Below are positions 18,430-27,818 of a stretch of DNA of 64,000 nt, one piece after another (within the stretch, counting starts at the first letter, position 1; each line of letters starts with the position of its first letter). The stretch comes from Syntrophomonadaceae bacterium. GTDB lineage: Bacteria; Bacillota; Dethiobacteria; DTU022. The notes under the pieces are model-generated. The model was not told where the DNA came from. It searched no databases and saw only the letters and a program-made list of their open reading frames with translations. The position numbers and the translations under genes were made by a program. The stretch spans positions 34,523-98,522 of the forward strand of contig SKOR01000038.1 in NCBI GenBank assembly GCA_007119965.1, read 5' to 3'.

Positions 18430-19491
18430 TTAGCTGCGAAAACGGAAATATAAAACATCTCCGTCCTGAACCCTGTAGTCGCGGCCCTCTATACTGCTAA
18501 GCCCTTTTTCCCGGGCCCCCACAAGCCCGCCTTCAGCAATTAGGCAGTCCCATTGGATCACCTCGGCATTAATAAAACCGCTTTCAATATCTGTGTGGAC
18601 CTTGCCAGCTGCCTCAACGGCCCGAATGCCTGCAGGGACAACCCAGGCCCTGGCTTCAGTTCCCTTGATCGTAAAAAACGTGGATAGCTCCAGGAGGGTG
18701 TAACACTCTCGGAGCAACTGAACTGTTCGGCTTGTTTTTAATCCGTATGCTTCCAGAAATAGCTCTCGATCAGGCTGGTCCAAATCTGCAAGTTCGGCTT
18801 CCAGGCTGGCACAAAGAGGCACCACTTTACTTTCGGTCGGAAATACAGAAAGGTCCGGATTCTGGAACTGATCTTCAGAGAGGTTGTAAACAAAGACCAT
18901 TTCTTTGCGGGTCAGCAAAGAAAGTTGATCCAAAAACACTTTTTCGTCAGGATTAAAATTGACCTCCCGCAGCGGCAACCCCCGGTTCAGGTGCTCTTCC
19001 AGGCGATCCAGAAGATTGAGTTCAAACTGTGCAGCTTTGTCACCACACCTTAGCTTCGGTTCCACTTTTTGTCTCCGCCTGACAACAACCTCGAGGTCGG
19101 CGAGGGCCAGCTCAAGGTGAACAATTTCCAGGCGGGCAGCCAGATCGTTCATACTGAGAGAGGAATTCCCGAATCCTGCCACCACATGAATCAACAGATC
19201 CACGTTGCGCAGATGGCCCAGGAACTGGTTGCCCAGGCCTTCACCACGGCTGGCGCCTTCAACGAGGCCGGCCACATCAATTATTTCTATTGAAGCAGGA
19301 GTAATTTTTTCTGAACCGCTTACCTCCGCAAGAGCTGACAGACGGCGATCCGGAATAGGAACCACTGCCTTGTTCGGTTCAATAGTAGAAAACGGGTAGC
19401 TTTCGATCGTCACATCCAGGGCTGTGAGAGCTTTAAATAATGTAGATTTTCCGGCATTCGGTATCCCGACAATACCGCAGCTCCAGGCCAT
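18430..19491 (-). CDS. ychF: Redox-regulated ATPase/GTPase YchF (Obg family)
   Basis: GIVGIPNAGKSTLFKALT, IIDVAGLVEGASRGEGLGNQFLGHLR, C-terminal TGS domain. Confidence 0.93.
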   Translation of the reverse strand: MAWSCGIVGIPNAGKSTLFKALTALDVTIESYPFSTIEPNKAVVPIPDRRLSALAEVSGSEKITPASIEIIDVAGLVEGASRGEGLGNQFLGHLRNVDLLIHVVAGFGNSSLSMNDLAARLEIVHLELALADLEVVVRRRQKVEPKLRCGDKAAQFELNLLDRLEEHLNRGLPLREVNFNPDEKVFLDQLSLLTRKEMVFVYNLSEDQFQNPDLSVFPTESKVVPLCASLEAELADLDQPDRELFLEAYGLKTSRTVQLLRECYTLLELSTFFTIKGTEARAWVVPAGIRAVEAAGKVHTDIESGFINAEVIQWDCLIAEGGLVGAREKGLSSIEGRDYRVQDGDVLYFRFRS

Positions 19492-19509
19492 GAATGTCTC
19501 CCCCCCGCC

Positions 19510-19710
19510 TTATTTTTCCGCATTGTCTCCCTCAGCGATTATACATTTAACTTTCCGTTCAAAATGGCCGCGCGGGATGAGCACACTGCGGCCGCATTTT
19601 TCACACTTAATACGAAAATCCATTCCCACCCTGATAATGCGCCAGCAGTTTGAGCCGCATGGGTGGCCTTTTTTCATCTGAACCTGCTGGCCAACATAAT
19701 ATTGAGTCAT
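19510..19710 (-). CDS. DUF951 family protein
   Basis: 66 aa, VGQQVQMKKGHPCGSNCWRIIRVGMDFRIKCEKCGRSVLIPR. Confidence 0.85.
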   Translation of the reverse strand: MTQYYVGQQVQMKKGHPCGSNCWRIIRVGMDFRIKCEKCGRSVLIPRGHFERKVKCIIAEGDNAEK

Positions 19711-19729
19711 CTGAACCAGCCACCGGCCT

Positions 19730-20377
19730 TTACAGTTCTCCTAATATGCTGCTGATCTGCTTATAAACATCTTCAATTTCCTGGTTGCCGTCAATCGGGC
19801 TTAACAGTCCTCTTTTCTGATAGAACTCAATCAAGGGTTGCGTTTGCTTTTTGTATACTTCCAGTCTTTCCTTTACAGTTTCGAGGCTGTCGTCATCCCT
19901 CTGATACAAGTCTCCGCCGCATTGATCGCAAACATTACGCACTTTCGGCGGTTTAAACTTGAGGTGATAGTTTGCCCCGCAATCAGAACAAACCCGCCTC
20001 CCGGTCAGGCGCTCAATAAGTTCGCTTTCCTCCACTTCAACTGAAAGGACCCGGTCGATTTTCACATCTAGATCAGGCAGAGCATTCTCCAGGAACACGG
20101 CCTGCTCTACAGTGCGGGGAAAGCCGTCAAACAGGGCGCCGTTCCTGCAATCAGGGTTCAACAAACGATCTTTAACGATCTCCACGACAAGATCATCGGG
20201 AACCAGTTTCCCTTCATCCATATATTGACGTGCCTTGCGGCCCAGCTCTTTATTCTCCCTGACAGCGCTCCTCAGGATATCTCCTGTGGAGATATAAGCC
20301 AGATTGTGATCGTTTGTAATTTTTTCAGCCTGCGTGCCCTTGCCTGCCCCTGGTGGTCCCAAAAGGATTATCAGCAT
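19730..20377 (-). CDS. adk: Adenylate kinase, Cys4 zinc-lid type
   Basis: MLIILLGPPGAGKGTQAEKI, DGFPRTVEQA, lid CSDCG...CDQCGG; start trimmed to MLIILL. Confidence 0.95.
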   Translation of the reverse strand: MLIILLGPPGAGKGTQAEKITNDHNLAYISTGDILRSAVRENKELGRKARQYMDEGKLVPDDLVVEIVKDRLLNPDCRNGALFDGFPRTVEQAVFLENALPDLDVKIDRVLSVEVEESELIERLTGRRVCSDCGANYHLKFKPPKVRNVCDQCGGDLYQRDDDSLETVKERLEVYKKQTQPLIEFYQKRGLLSPIDGNQEIEDVYKQISSILGEL

Positions 20378-20570
20378 ATCTATACCTCGCTTTTCAAAGC
20401 TTCTGATGTTGTGCTCGATTTTTAGTGTTCTTCTTTTCAACTCTAATTCCTGCTAACCGCCAAGAAACTAAACTCAAAGGGATACCGCTTAGTTGCAAAA
20501 ACTTTATCCCTACACTGTCCGGCCTGTCAGGCTGCAGAAACAACGAGATAAAAGCCGTTAATCTTGCTAT

Positions 20571-20601
20571 AAAAAAGGAAGCACTTTTAAAAAGCGCTTC
20601 C
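20571..20601 (-). terminator. Rho-independent terminator downstream of the bactofilin gene
   Basis: Minus strand GGAAGCGCTTTTTAAAAGTGCTTCC followed by TTTTTT. Confidence 0.8.
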
Positions 20602-20636
20602 CCGTAAAATTGCTTGTATCCATCTAAAAATGCAGG

Positions 20637-21110
20637 CTATTTTTGCTTATTTGAGGTGCTTTCGTTAAAGCTCCCCGTCTGTTTGCCGGGTTCCGGCTTT
20701 TCAGATCCCAGAGGCTTATAGTTCCAATCCTTTTTTCCCGCAGCTTTTCCTTCCTTGTCCTTGAACTGCATCTCCATATTACCGGACATTGCAGCCCCTT
20801 CTTCAATAACAAGGCCATTGGCCTTAAAGGTTCCCGCGGCGGTCGCCGTCTTTTTCAGTTCCAACCTGCCTTCAGCTTCAAGAGCCCCTTCGTATTGGCC
20901 TGCAATTGTTATGTTGCGGGCTTTTAATTCGACTGAAACCCTACCGCTTTCTCCTATAATGACATCGCCTTTATTAACAACATGTCCCTCAGCTTCACCG
21001 TCAATACGGATCAGCCCTTTACCGTTAATAGTACCCTTGAAATAGGTATCTTTACCGATGATCGTATCAACTTTATCAGACGAAGTCTCGAAATTATCTT
21101 TTTTAAACAC
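20637..21110 (-). CDS. Bactofilin (polymer-forming cytoskeletal protein)
   Basis: DTIIGKDTYFKGTINGKGLIRIDGEAEGHVVNKGDVIIGESGRV beta-helix repeats. Confidence 0.9.
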   Translation of the reverse strand: MFKKDNFETSSDKVDTIIGKDTYFKGTINGKGLIRIDGEAEGHVVNKGDVIIGESGRVSVELKARNITIAGQYEGALEAEGRLELKKTATAAGTFKANGLVIEEGAAMSGNMEMQFKDKEGKAAGKKDWNYKPLGSEKPEPGKQTGSFNESTSNKQK

Positions 21111-21131
21111 AGTACCAACCTCCTTTACTCG

Positions 21132-22109
21132 CTACTGCTTCTTCATGTAGTTGGACGGGTTAACCGGCGACCCGTCACGATGCACCTCGTAGTGCAGATG
21201 CGTGCCGGTAGTCCGGCCCGATGCTCCCATGTAACCGATCGTTTCTCCTCTTTCAACTTGATCTCCAACCTCTGCAGCAAAACCGGAAAGGTGAGCATAG
21301 TGGGTTTCATATCCATAACCGTGGTGTACTATCAGCAGGTTGCCAAAACTGCCGCGATAGGAGGCGAAGATAACCTCGCCCGGGGCTGTAGCCTTAATGG
21401 CGGAACCATGTGCCCCGATAATATCTACACCGGTATGAAACTGGTAGCCACGTCCGGAGTATGGGATTCTCCTTACACCAAAACCAGAGGATATGCGCCC
21501 CCGCGCAGGCCAGATTGTCGGTTTAGCTTCTGCTTTGGCCACGTATTCACCCACAGAATCGAGTGTTTCCGTACGCTCAGGAACAACGCTCTGCAGCAGA
21601 GAAAGGTTACTTACCGCCCGATCAAAGACACCGTTCGAGGAAGAACGACTGCCATACAAGCGGACAGTATCAACCGGACCTGCAGCATATTGATTATTAG
21701 GGTTGATATTATTGGATTGTTCCTGCAAGCTATCCTGCACGCCTTCTTCGAGCTCTCCGGGCTCTAACTCCAGTTTTTCTGTAACAATTTCGACCAGTTC
21801 ATCAACTGCATAGATTTGTTCCATCATTTTTTGGGTTTCTACCGCCAGGGCATCAATTTCCTCCTGCTGGACCCTGCTCAGCTGCCTCAGGATTTCCGCT
21901 TCTTCAGCCTCAGCAGCAACTTTCAGATAAGCGTAACCCAACACACATAAACCTGTTACACTCAACACCAAAAGGGCAACCGCAACCTGGACAAAGTACA
22001 GAGGTATCCGAAGGCTATAGGTTGCTTCTTCGGAATGCGGAACAATCATTACTGTAAAACAGCGCTTCTTGTTAGATGGTGACATTTTTACAGGTATCCT
22101 TTCAGCCAT
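21132..22109 (-). CDS. M23 family metallopeptidase with TM and coiled coil
   Basis: FHTGVDIIGAHGSAIKATAPGEV, GRTTGTHLHYEVHRDGSPVNP; N-terminal TM and Glu-rich coiled coil. Confidence 0.9.
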   Translation of the reverse strand: MAERIPVKMSPSNKKRCFTVMIVPHSEEATYSLRIPLYFVQVAVALLVLSVTGLCVLGYAYLKVAAEAEEAEILRQLSRVQQEEIDALAVETQKMMEQIYAVDELVEIVTEKLELEPGELEEGVQDSLQEQSNNINPNNQYAAGPVDTVRLYGSRSSSNGVFDRAVSNLSLLQSVVPERTETLDSVGEYVAKAEAKPTIWPARGRISSGFGVRRIPYSGRGYQFHTGVDIIGAHGSAIKATAPGEVIFASYRGSFGNLLIVHHGYGYETHYAHLSGFAAEVGDQVERGETIGYMGASGRTTGTHLHYEVHRDGSPVNPSNYMKKQ

Positions 22110-22318
22110 TTAAAGACGCAAACGATGTTACCATAAACTCTGAGTTGTGTATAGCCGAACAGGCAAAATTAAAAAACTACCGTGATTATAACATATCGGG
22201 TCAAAGCGAACCAGCAACCAAACCGGAAACGGTGCAGCAACAACCTGGGTCCTCGCTACCGGTCTGCAATATGGCAGGGCTGGCAGGCACACGGATGCAT
22301 TTCATGGTAATGCATAAA

Positions 22319-22334
22319 TGTTTCACGTGAAACA
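22319..22334. promoter_or_regulatory. parS centromere site
   Basis: Perfect TGTTTCACGTGAAACA palindrome. Confidence 0.97.
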
Positions 22335-22357
22335 CCAGATCTGCCGATCCGATTTTT

Positions 22358-22373
22358 TGTTTCACGTGAAACA
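22358..22373. promoter_or_regulatory. parS centromere site (second copy)
   Basis: Perfect TGTTTCACGTGAAACA palindrome. Confidence 0.97.
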
Positions 22374-22379
22374 TTTTGT

Positions 22380-23243
22380 TTATATCCCTTCAGGGAGTAG
22401 TTTTGCTATAAGCCTTTCGAGATCTTCATCGCTGTAATAATATATTTCTATTGTGCCGCCGGTCTTGCCTTTTTTCAACCTGACCTTTGTTCCCAGGGAT
22501 CGCTGAACCTGTAACTGCAGTTCAGCGCTCAGGGGATCTTCTGCAATTTTCTCAGGATTTTCACGTGCTTTTGGTTTTTCAGCATTCATGCCCGAAGCCA
22601 TTTTTTCCGCTTCCCTCGAGGAGAGGCGCTGATCAATAATTTGTTTTGCCGCTTCCTGCTGGCGCTCCGGATCGCTAATAGCCAGCAGGGGGCGAGCCTG
22701 GCCCGCGGACAATAAACCTTCGGCCAGTGAATCCAGGATGGGCTCCGGCAGGGAAAGCAGCCTTATGCTGTTGGCAATTGAGGGGCGACTGCGCCCAATG
22801 CGCCTGGCCATTTCTTCCTGGGTGTAATTAAATTCCTGCATTAACTTCTTGTATGCGCGCGCCTCTTCCACGGGGTTCAGGTCTTCGCGCTGCAGGTTCT
22901 CAATCAGGGCAATTTCCAGCATGGTGCTTTTATCAAAAGATTTAACTACAGCCGGCACCGCATCGAGCCCGGCCAGGCGTGCTGCCCGGCACCGCCGTTC
23001 CCCGGCCACAAGAAAATAGTTATTATCTTCACCGCTCGGCGAAACCACTACTGCCTGCAGGATACCATGCTCCTTAATCGACGACGCCAGTTCACTTAAC
23101 TTTTCATCATTAAATGTCCTGCGCGGCTGATACGGGTTTGGTTTGATCATGTCCAATTTAATTTCACTGGCTTCCGCCGATGCGGCCAACGCATCAGGAA
23201 TCAGAGCCCCCAGACCCTTGCCGAGTCGTCTTTTTTCACTCAT
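22380..23243 (-). CDS. parB: Chromosome-partitioning protein ParB/Spo0J
   Basis: RLGKGLGALIPD, NPYQPRRTFNDEKLSELASSIKEHGILQ, GERRCRAARLAGL, ENLQREDLNPVEEARAY. Confidence 0.96.
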   Translation of the reverse strand: MSEKRRLGKGLGALIPDALAASAEASEIKLDMIKPNPYQPRRTFNDEKLSELASSIKEHGILQAVVVSPSGEDNNYFLVAGERRCRAARLAGLDAVPAVVKSFDKSTMLEIALIENLQREDLNPVEEARAYKKLMQEFNYTQEEMARRIGRSRPSIANSIRLLSLPEPILDSLAEGLLSAGQARPLLAISDPERQQEAAKQIIDQRLSSREAEKMASGMNAEKPKARENPEKIAEDPLSAELQLQVQRSLGTKVRLKKGKTGGTIEIYYYSDEDLERLIAKLLPEGI

Positions 23244-23997
23244 TGTCCAACACCTCCCGGGCTAAAGCAAGATGAAGCTCCGCCCCCTTGCTGCGCGGGT
23301 CATACTCCAGGATATGCTTTCCGTAACTGGGCGCTTCGCTTAAACGAACGTTTCGGGGAATAACGGTTTTATAAACATATTGTTTAAAGTAACTTCTGAC
23401 TTCTTCGGCAACCTGCTCTGAAAGGTTTGTCCTGGTATCGTACATTGTCAGAACAACACCCTCAATGTTCAGGGCTTCGTTAAGGTGCTTCCGGACCAGG
23501 TTGATTGTATTCATCAGCTGCCCAAGTCCTTCCAGGGCATAGTACTCACACTGAATCGGTATGATTACGCCATTTGCAGCATTCATCGCATTCAGGGTCA
23601 GCAGCCCCAGTGAAGGCGGGCAGTCTACGATGACAAACTGGTAGTCATCCAAAATGGGTAATAAGGCCTGCTTTAGTTTGTCTTCCCGCGAGACCGTGGA
23701 GACAAGCTCTATTTCTGCTCCTGCCAGTTGAATTGTCGCAGGCACCACGGACAGGTTTTCCCAACGTGAAGATAGGATAATATTTTTTATCGGCATTTCA
23801 TCAATCAACGTGTTATAGATGCACGACTTGATCTCTTTTTTTAAAAGACCGACCCCGCTGGTTGCGTTGCCCTGTGGATCAATATCTATAAGCAGTACAC
23901 TGGCTCCCAGTTTTGCCAATGATGCGCTTAAGTTAATCGCTGTTGTCGTTTTTCCAACGCCGCCTTTTTGATTTGTAACCGCCAGTACACGCGCCAT
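23236..23997 (-). CDS. parA: Chromosome-partitioning ATPase ParA/Soj
   Basis: NQKGGVGKTTTAINLSASLA, DIDPQGNATSG, VIVDCPPSLGLLTLNAM. Confidence 0.97.
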   Translation of the reverse strand: MARVLAVTNQKGGVGKTTTAINLSASLAKLGASVLLIDIDPQGNATSGVGLLKKEIKSCIYNTLIDEMPIKNIILSSRWENLSVVPATIQLAGAEIELVSTVSREDKLKQALLPILDDYQFVIVDCPPSLGLLTLNAMNAANGVIIPIQCEYYALEGLGQLMNTINLVRKHLNEALNIEGVVLTMYDTRTNLSEQVAEEVRSYFKQYVYKTVIPRNVRLSEAPSYGKHILEYDPRSKGAELHLALAREVLDNE

Positions 23998-24052
23998 TTT
24001 CTATCTCTCCTAACCTTAGCCTGTCATGCTTATCCCTCGGTGCCTGCTGCAG

Positions 24053-24898
24053 CTACCGCTGCTCCGGCTTAAGCATTTCCCTGGTCAGTCGAATGGTCAC
24101 TTCGATATAATCTTCTTCGACTGTTTCATCCACTTCAGGGTAGAGACCCGAGTTTTGAATAATCGTCACCGCTTCCCTGATTGTGTTGAGCACAATACGC
24201 ATATCCCGGATAATCGGTTTTGATCGTTTCAGTTTTTCCTGATTTATATCCTGCCCTTTAATTTTATCGATCCTTTTTTCAGCCTGGCTGACGGTTAGCC
24301 CTCTTTCGGTAATTTCGTGGATTGTTTTCAACTGCTCCTCTTCTGAATCCAGCCTGAGCAGTGCCCTGGCATGTCTCTCCGACAAACTATTTTGGAGCAG
24401 CGCTTCGCGCACCGGCGTCGAAAGCTTGAGGAGTCTGATCTTGTTGGCAATAGTAGACTGGCTTTTACCCAGGCGCTGTGCCAGTATTTCCTGGGTCAGG
24501 TTAAAGTTCTTGATCAGGCTGACGAAGCCCATCGCTTCTTCTATAAAATTCAGGTTTTCACGCTGCAGGTTTTCAATCAGGGCGATGGTAGCCATATCAT
24601 TATCGGATAGGTTTTTTAACGCAGCGGAAATCGTTTTCCAGCCCAGGCTGCGGCAGGCCAGATATCTTCTTTCCCCAACTACCAGTTGATAACTGCTACC
24701 CGCTCTCCGGACCACCACTGGTTGAATTAAACCGTATGCTTTAATCGATTGAGCCAGTTCTTCAATTTTATCTTCCGCTATCTCCCTGCGCGGCTGAAAG
24801 GGGTTTGATCTTATTTTTTCAATGTCTATCGCTACAACTTTGTCTGTGGCCGGTTCTATCTCGCTGAATGTAAATTGTTCTATCTGTTTTTTGCTCAT
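24053..24898 (-). CDS. noc: Noc-like ParB paralogue (nucleoid occlusion protein)
   Basis: ParB/Noc N-domain with ENLQRENLNFIEEAMGF; genomic order rsmG-noc-parA-parB. Confidence 0.8.
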   Translation of the reverse strand: MSKKQIEQFTFSEIEPATDKVVAIDIEKIRSNPFQPRREIAEDKIEELAQSIKAYGLIQPVVVRRAGSSYQLVVGERRYLACRSLGWKTISAALKNLSDNDMATIALIENLQRENLNFIEEAMGFVSLIKNFNLTQEILAQRLGKSQSTIANKIRLLKLSTPVREALLQNSLSERHARALLRLDSEEEQLKTIHEITERGLTVSQAEKRIDKIKGQDINQEKLKRSKPIIRDMRIVLNTIREAVTIIQNSGLYPEVDETVEEDYIEVTIRLTREMLKPEQR

Positions 24899-24993
24899 TA
24901 AACCATCGCCTTTTTATTATTTCACTGCTTCCTTCTAATTAGACAAGCACTGTTTCTTTCCTTCAAGCAGCATTTATTTTCTTAAGATCATTT

Positions 24994-25722
24994 TTAACCT
25001 TTTAACGGCTTTTTGTTTGGTCTGCCCACTGCCCGCGGATACTGAGGAGGTGTCCTCATAACTTTTTCCAGTATAATCAGGGACCGGTTCTCCCCGGCAG
25101 GCAGGGAATACAGGTGCATTTCATCAAAACGTCCCCCGCACAGTTTAATTGCAGCCCGGGCTTCTTCCAGCTCAGTTTCACCGCGCGGCCCTTTATAAAT
25201 AATTGCCCGTCCGCCAATTTTCAAAAGCGGCAGGGATAGTTCAGCCAGCACAGCAGTTTCAGCAACTGCCCGGCATAATACATAGTCATAGTTTTCCCGG
25301 TACTCTGTATTCTGTCCAATGTTTTCAGCCCGATCATGAATAGTATAGACCATCTCCAACCCCAGCTGTACTGCTGTCTCTTTTAAAAACATTATTTTAC
25401 GTTTGTTGGCATCGGCCAGGTACATGGCAATTTTCGGCAGGCATATTTTAACCGGAATCCCCGGTAATCCCCCGCCACTGCCGAGATCAAGTGTCCTGCT
25501 GTTATCCGCAAAGGACAAGAGCCTTAAAGGATATAAAGAATCGTACAGGTGCTTTTCAATTAACCCGCCGGCAGTGCGTTCACCGGTTAACCTCTGCTTT
25601 TGCAACCCCTGGAGAAGCAAACCTGTATACCTCAGCAATTTTTCCTGTACTGTTTTATCAAGGGCCAGTTCTAAACGACCCGCTAATTGTTCGATCATCG
25701 CTGCAGCTTTTTTGTCGGGCAT
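24994..25722 (-). CDS. rsmG: 16S rRNA (guanine527-N7)-methyltransferase
   Basis: LDLGSGGGLPGIPVKI SAM motif, VLCRAVAETAVLAELSLPLLKIGG; start trimmed to MPDKKAAAM. Confidence 0.93.
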   Translation of the reverse strand: MPDKKAAAMIEQLAGRLELALDKTVQEKLLRYTGLLLQGLQKQRLTGERTAGGLIEKHLYDSLYPLRLLSFADNSRTLDLGSGGGLPGIPVKICLPKIAMYLADANKRKIMFLKETAVQLGLEMVYTIHDRAENIGQNTEYRENYDYVLCRAVAETAVLAELSLPLLKIGGRAIIYKGPRGETELEEARAAIKLCGGRFDEMHLYSLPAGENRSLIILEKVMRTPPQYPRAVGRPNKKPLKG

Positions 25723-25744
25723 CCTGAACCTGCTTTCAGATTGT

Positions 25745-27154
25745 CTACTTGCCAAGGCAAAATTCGCTAAATATTTTGTCCAGCAGCGCTTCACTGACTG
25801 TTTCCCCGGTGATTTCTCCCAGTTTATCGAATGCATTGCCCAGTTCCAGGCTGACCAGTTCGAGCGGATGGATCTCGAGAGCTGTTTCAGCCTCTACAAT
25901 AGACTCTAATGCTTCACTTAATAATTCTTCGTGCCTGAGAGAAATAATGGCCGGCGCTTCCGTTGCGCCACCAAACAGGTGATCTAACTGCCTGGTTACA
26001 GCTTCTTCCAGCATTCCGATGCCTTCTCCGGTAATAGCTGCAGTTTCCACTATTTCAGCATCAGCATGCATATCCTGGAGCATTTCTACCTTAAGCTGTT
26101 TATCAAGATCTCTCTTATTAATGACAATAACAAGACCTTGCTCCCGGCTGCGCAGCATGGCAATTTCCATGTCCTGCTCCTCCCAGGGGGCAGAACTGTC
26201 CATCACCATAATCAAAAGCTTCGCCCGGCCTGCGGCATGCCTGGATCGTTCAATGCCCTCTTTTTCGACCGGGTCATCGCTTCCCTGGATCCCTGCCGTA
26301 TCTACAAGGCGTATCGGGTATCCGCCCAGGTTCATAAAACCTTCCAACATATCACGGGTAGTTCCGGGCATTTCGTGTACTATTGCTCTTTGCTGGCGCA
26401 AGAGTGCGTTCAGAAGAGATGATTTGCCGACATTAGGCCTGCCTATTATTGCCACGCTGACACCTTCCTGGTAAACCCTGTTCCTTTCAACACCCTGCAG
26501 CAGGTCTTTTATCTCACTCCTGAGCCGCCCTAGATTTTTTTTCATCTGGCCTGCCAATAGTTCTCCATCCTGAAACTCTTCAGGATAATCAAACCAGGCC
26601 TCAAGTGGAGCCCGTATTGCTGTCAGCTCGTCCCTGATCTGGTTGATTTTATCAGTTAACTCTCCCTGCAGGGTCCTGGCTGCAACCCGGACTGCTTCTT
26701 CGGAACGTGCCCGTACAATATTCATTACAGCTTCAGCCTGGCTCAGATCGATTCTGCCATTTATAAAAGCGCGCCTGGTGAATTCTCCCGGTTCCGCAAG
26801 CCTGGCCCCGCAATTAAGAATTAGTTTAAGAATCATGCGCAGGGTAATAATACCACTGTGACAATTTATTTCTACAACATCTTCACGGGTATAAGTATGC
26901 GGTGCGGGCATAAATGCAGTTAACACTTCATCTATTCTCTGCCTGTCTTGATTGCGAATGTAACCGTGGTACAGGCGGCGCGGTTCGGGAAATGTGTCTT
27001 TTCCACGCTGCGGGCATTCAAATATCTTCAAAGCTATGACAAATGCTTCTGGGCCGCTGATACGGACAATCCCGATGCCGCCTTCCCCGAGGGGAGTACT
27101 TATAGCCGCAATTGTATCTGTTTTACTCACTGTAACTCCTCCAAATGCAAGCAT
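25745..27154 (-). CDS. mnmE: tRNA uridine-5-carboxymethylaminomethyl modification GTPase
   Basis: TDTIAAISTPLGEGGIGIVRISG, GRPNVGKSSLLNALL, C-terminal FCLGK. Confidence 0.96.
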   Translation of the reverse strand: MLAFGGVTVSKTDTIAAISTPLGEGGIGIVRISGPEAFVIALKIFECPQRGKDTFPEPRRLYHGYIRNQDRQRIDEVLTAFMPAPHTYTREDVVEINCHSGIITLRMILKLILNCGARLAEPGEFTRRAFINGRIDLSQAEAVMNIVRARSEEAVRVAARTLQGELTDKINQIRDELTAIRAPLEAWFDYPEEFQDGELLAGQMKKNLGRLRSEIKDLLQGVERNRVYQEGVSVAIIGRPNVGKSSLLNALLRQQRAIVHEMPGTTRDMLEGFMNLGGYPIRLVDTAGIQGSDDPVEKEGIERSRHAAGRAKLLIMVMDSSAPWEEQDMEIAMLRSREQGLVIVINKRDLDKQLKVEMLQDMHADAEIVETAAITGEGIGMLEEAVTRQLDHLFGGATEAPAIISLRHEELLSEALESIVEAETALEIHPLELVSLELGNAFDKLGEITGETVSEALLDKIFSEFCLGK

Positions 27155-27182
27155 TAAAAAACCGCCCCTCTAAACGGGGCGG
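27155..27182 (-). terminator. Rho-independent terminator downstream of jag
   Basis: Minus strand CCGCCCCGTTTAGAGGGGCGG followed by TTTTTT. Confidence 0.85.
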
Positions 27183-27197
27183 CGCCTCACGGTAATT

Positions 27198-27818
27198 TTA
27201 ATTCGGAGCTACAATTACCTTTCGGTAAGGCTCTGCCCCATCACTGTAAGTGGTAATACCGGGGGTGTCATGTAAGGCAAGGTGGATTATTCTTCTTTCC
27301 TGCGGTGTCATCGGCTCCAATGCCTGCTCCCGGCCGTCCTGGATCACCTTGCGGGCTACGTTCTGAGCCAGTTGGGTCAGCGTTTTCTCCCGCCTGGAAC
27401 GGTAATTTTCGATGTCCAGCACTACCATCTTATCCAATCCGCTAAACTGCCTTCTCATCACAACATTAAGCAGGTACTGCAGGTCACTTAGTGTTTTGCC
27501 GCGCCGCCCTATCAAGATACCCACGTCACTGCCGGAGATTTCTGACTCCAATTTGTCATCATCTTCAGCAACGCTGACGCTTCCTTCCACATTCATAAAC
27601 TGCAGCATCTTTTGAAGATACGCCTGGAGGTATTGAGGCGGGTCCATTTTTGCCCTGACTACCACCCTGGCCCCCTTGCTGCCTATTATCCCCAGGAGGC
27701 CCTGTGTTGGTTTCTCAAGTACTTCAATTTCTGCGTTGTTCTTTTTAATGCCCAGCGAAGCAAGGGCTGACTCAACAGCTTCGTCCAGGGTCCGGCCTGT
27801 AGCTTCATATTCATTCAT
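27198..27818 (-). CDS. jag: Jag/KhpB-type RNA-binding protein (Jag-N, KH, R3H)
   Basis: GRTLDEAVESALASLGI, GLLGIIGSKGARVVVR, IGRRGKTLSDLQYLLN, R3H-like C-terminus; next to yidC. Confidence 0.92.
   Translation of the reverse strand: MNEYEATGRTLDEAVESALASLGIKKNNAEIEVLEKPTQGLLGIIGSKGARVVVRAKMDPPQYLQAYLQKMLQFMNVEGSVSVAEDDDKLESEISGSDVGILIGRRGKTLSDLQYLLNVVMRRQFSGLDKMVVLDIENYRSRREKTLTQLAQNVARKVIQDGREQALEPMTPQERRIIHLALHDTPGITTYSDGAEPYRKVIVAPN

Noticed and set aside
20982-21767. 261 aa plus-strand ORF
   Set aside because: Antisense to the well-supported bactofilin and M23 peptidase genes; lacks recognisable domains.
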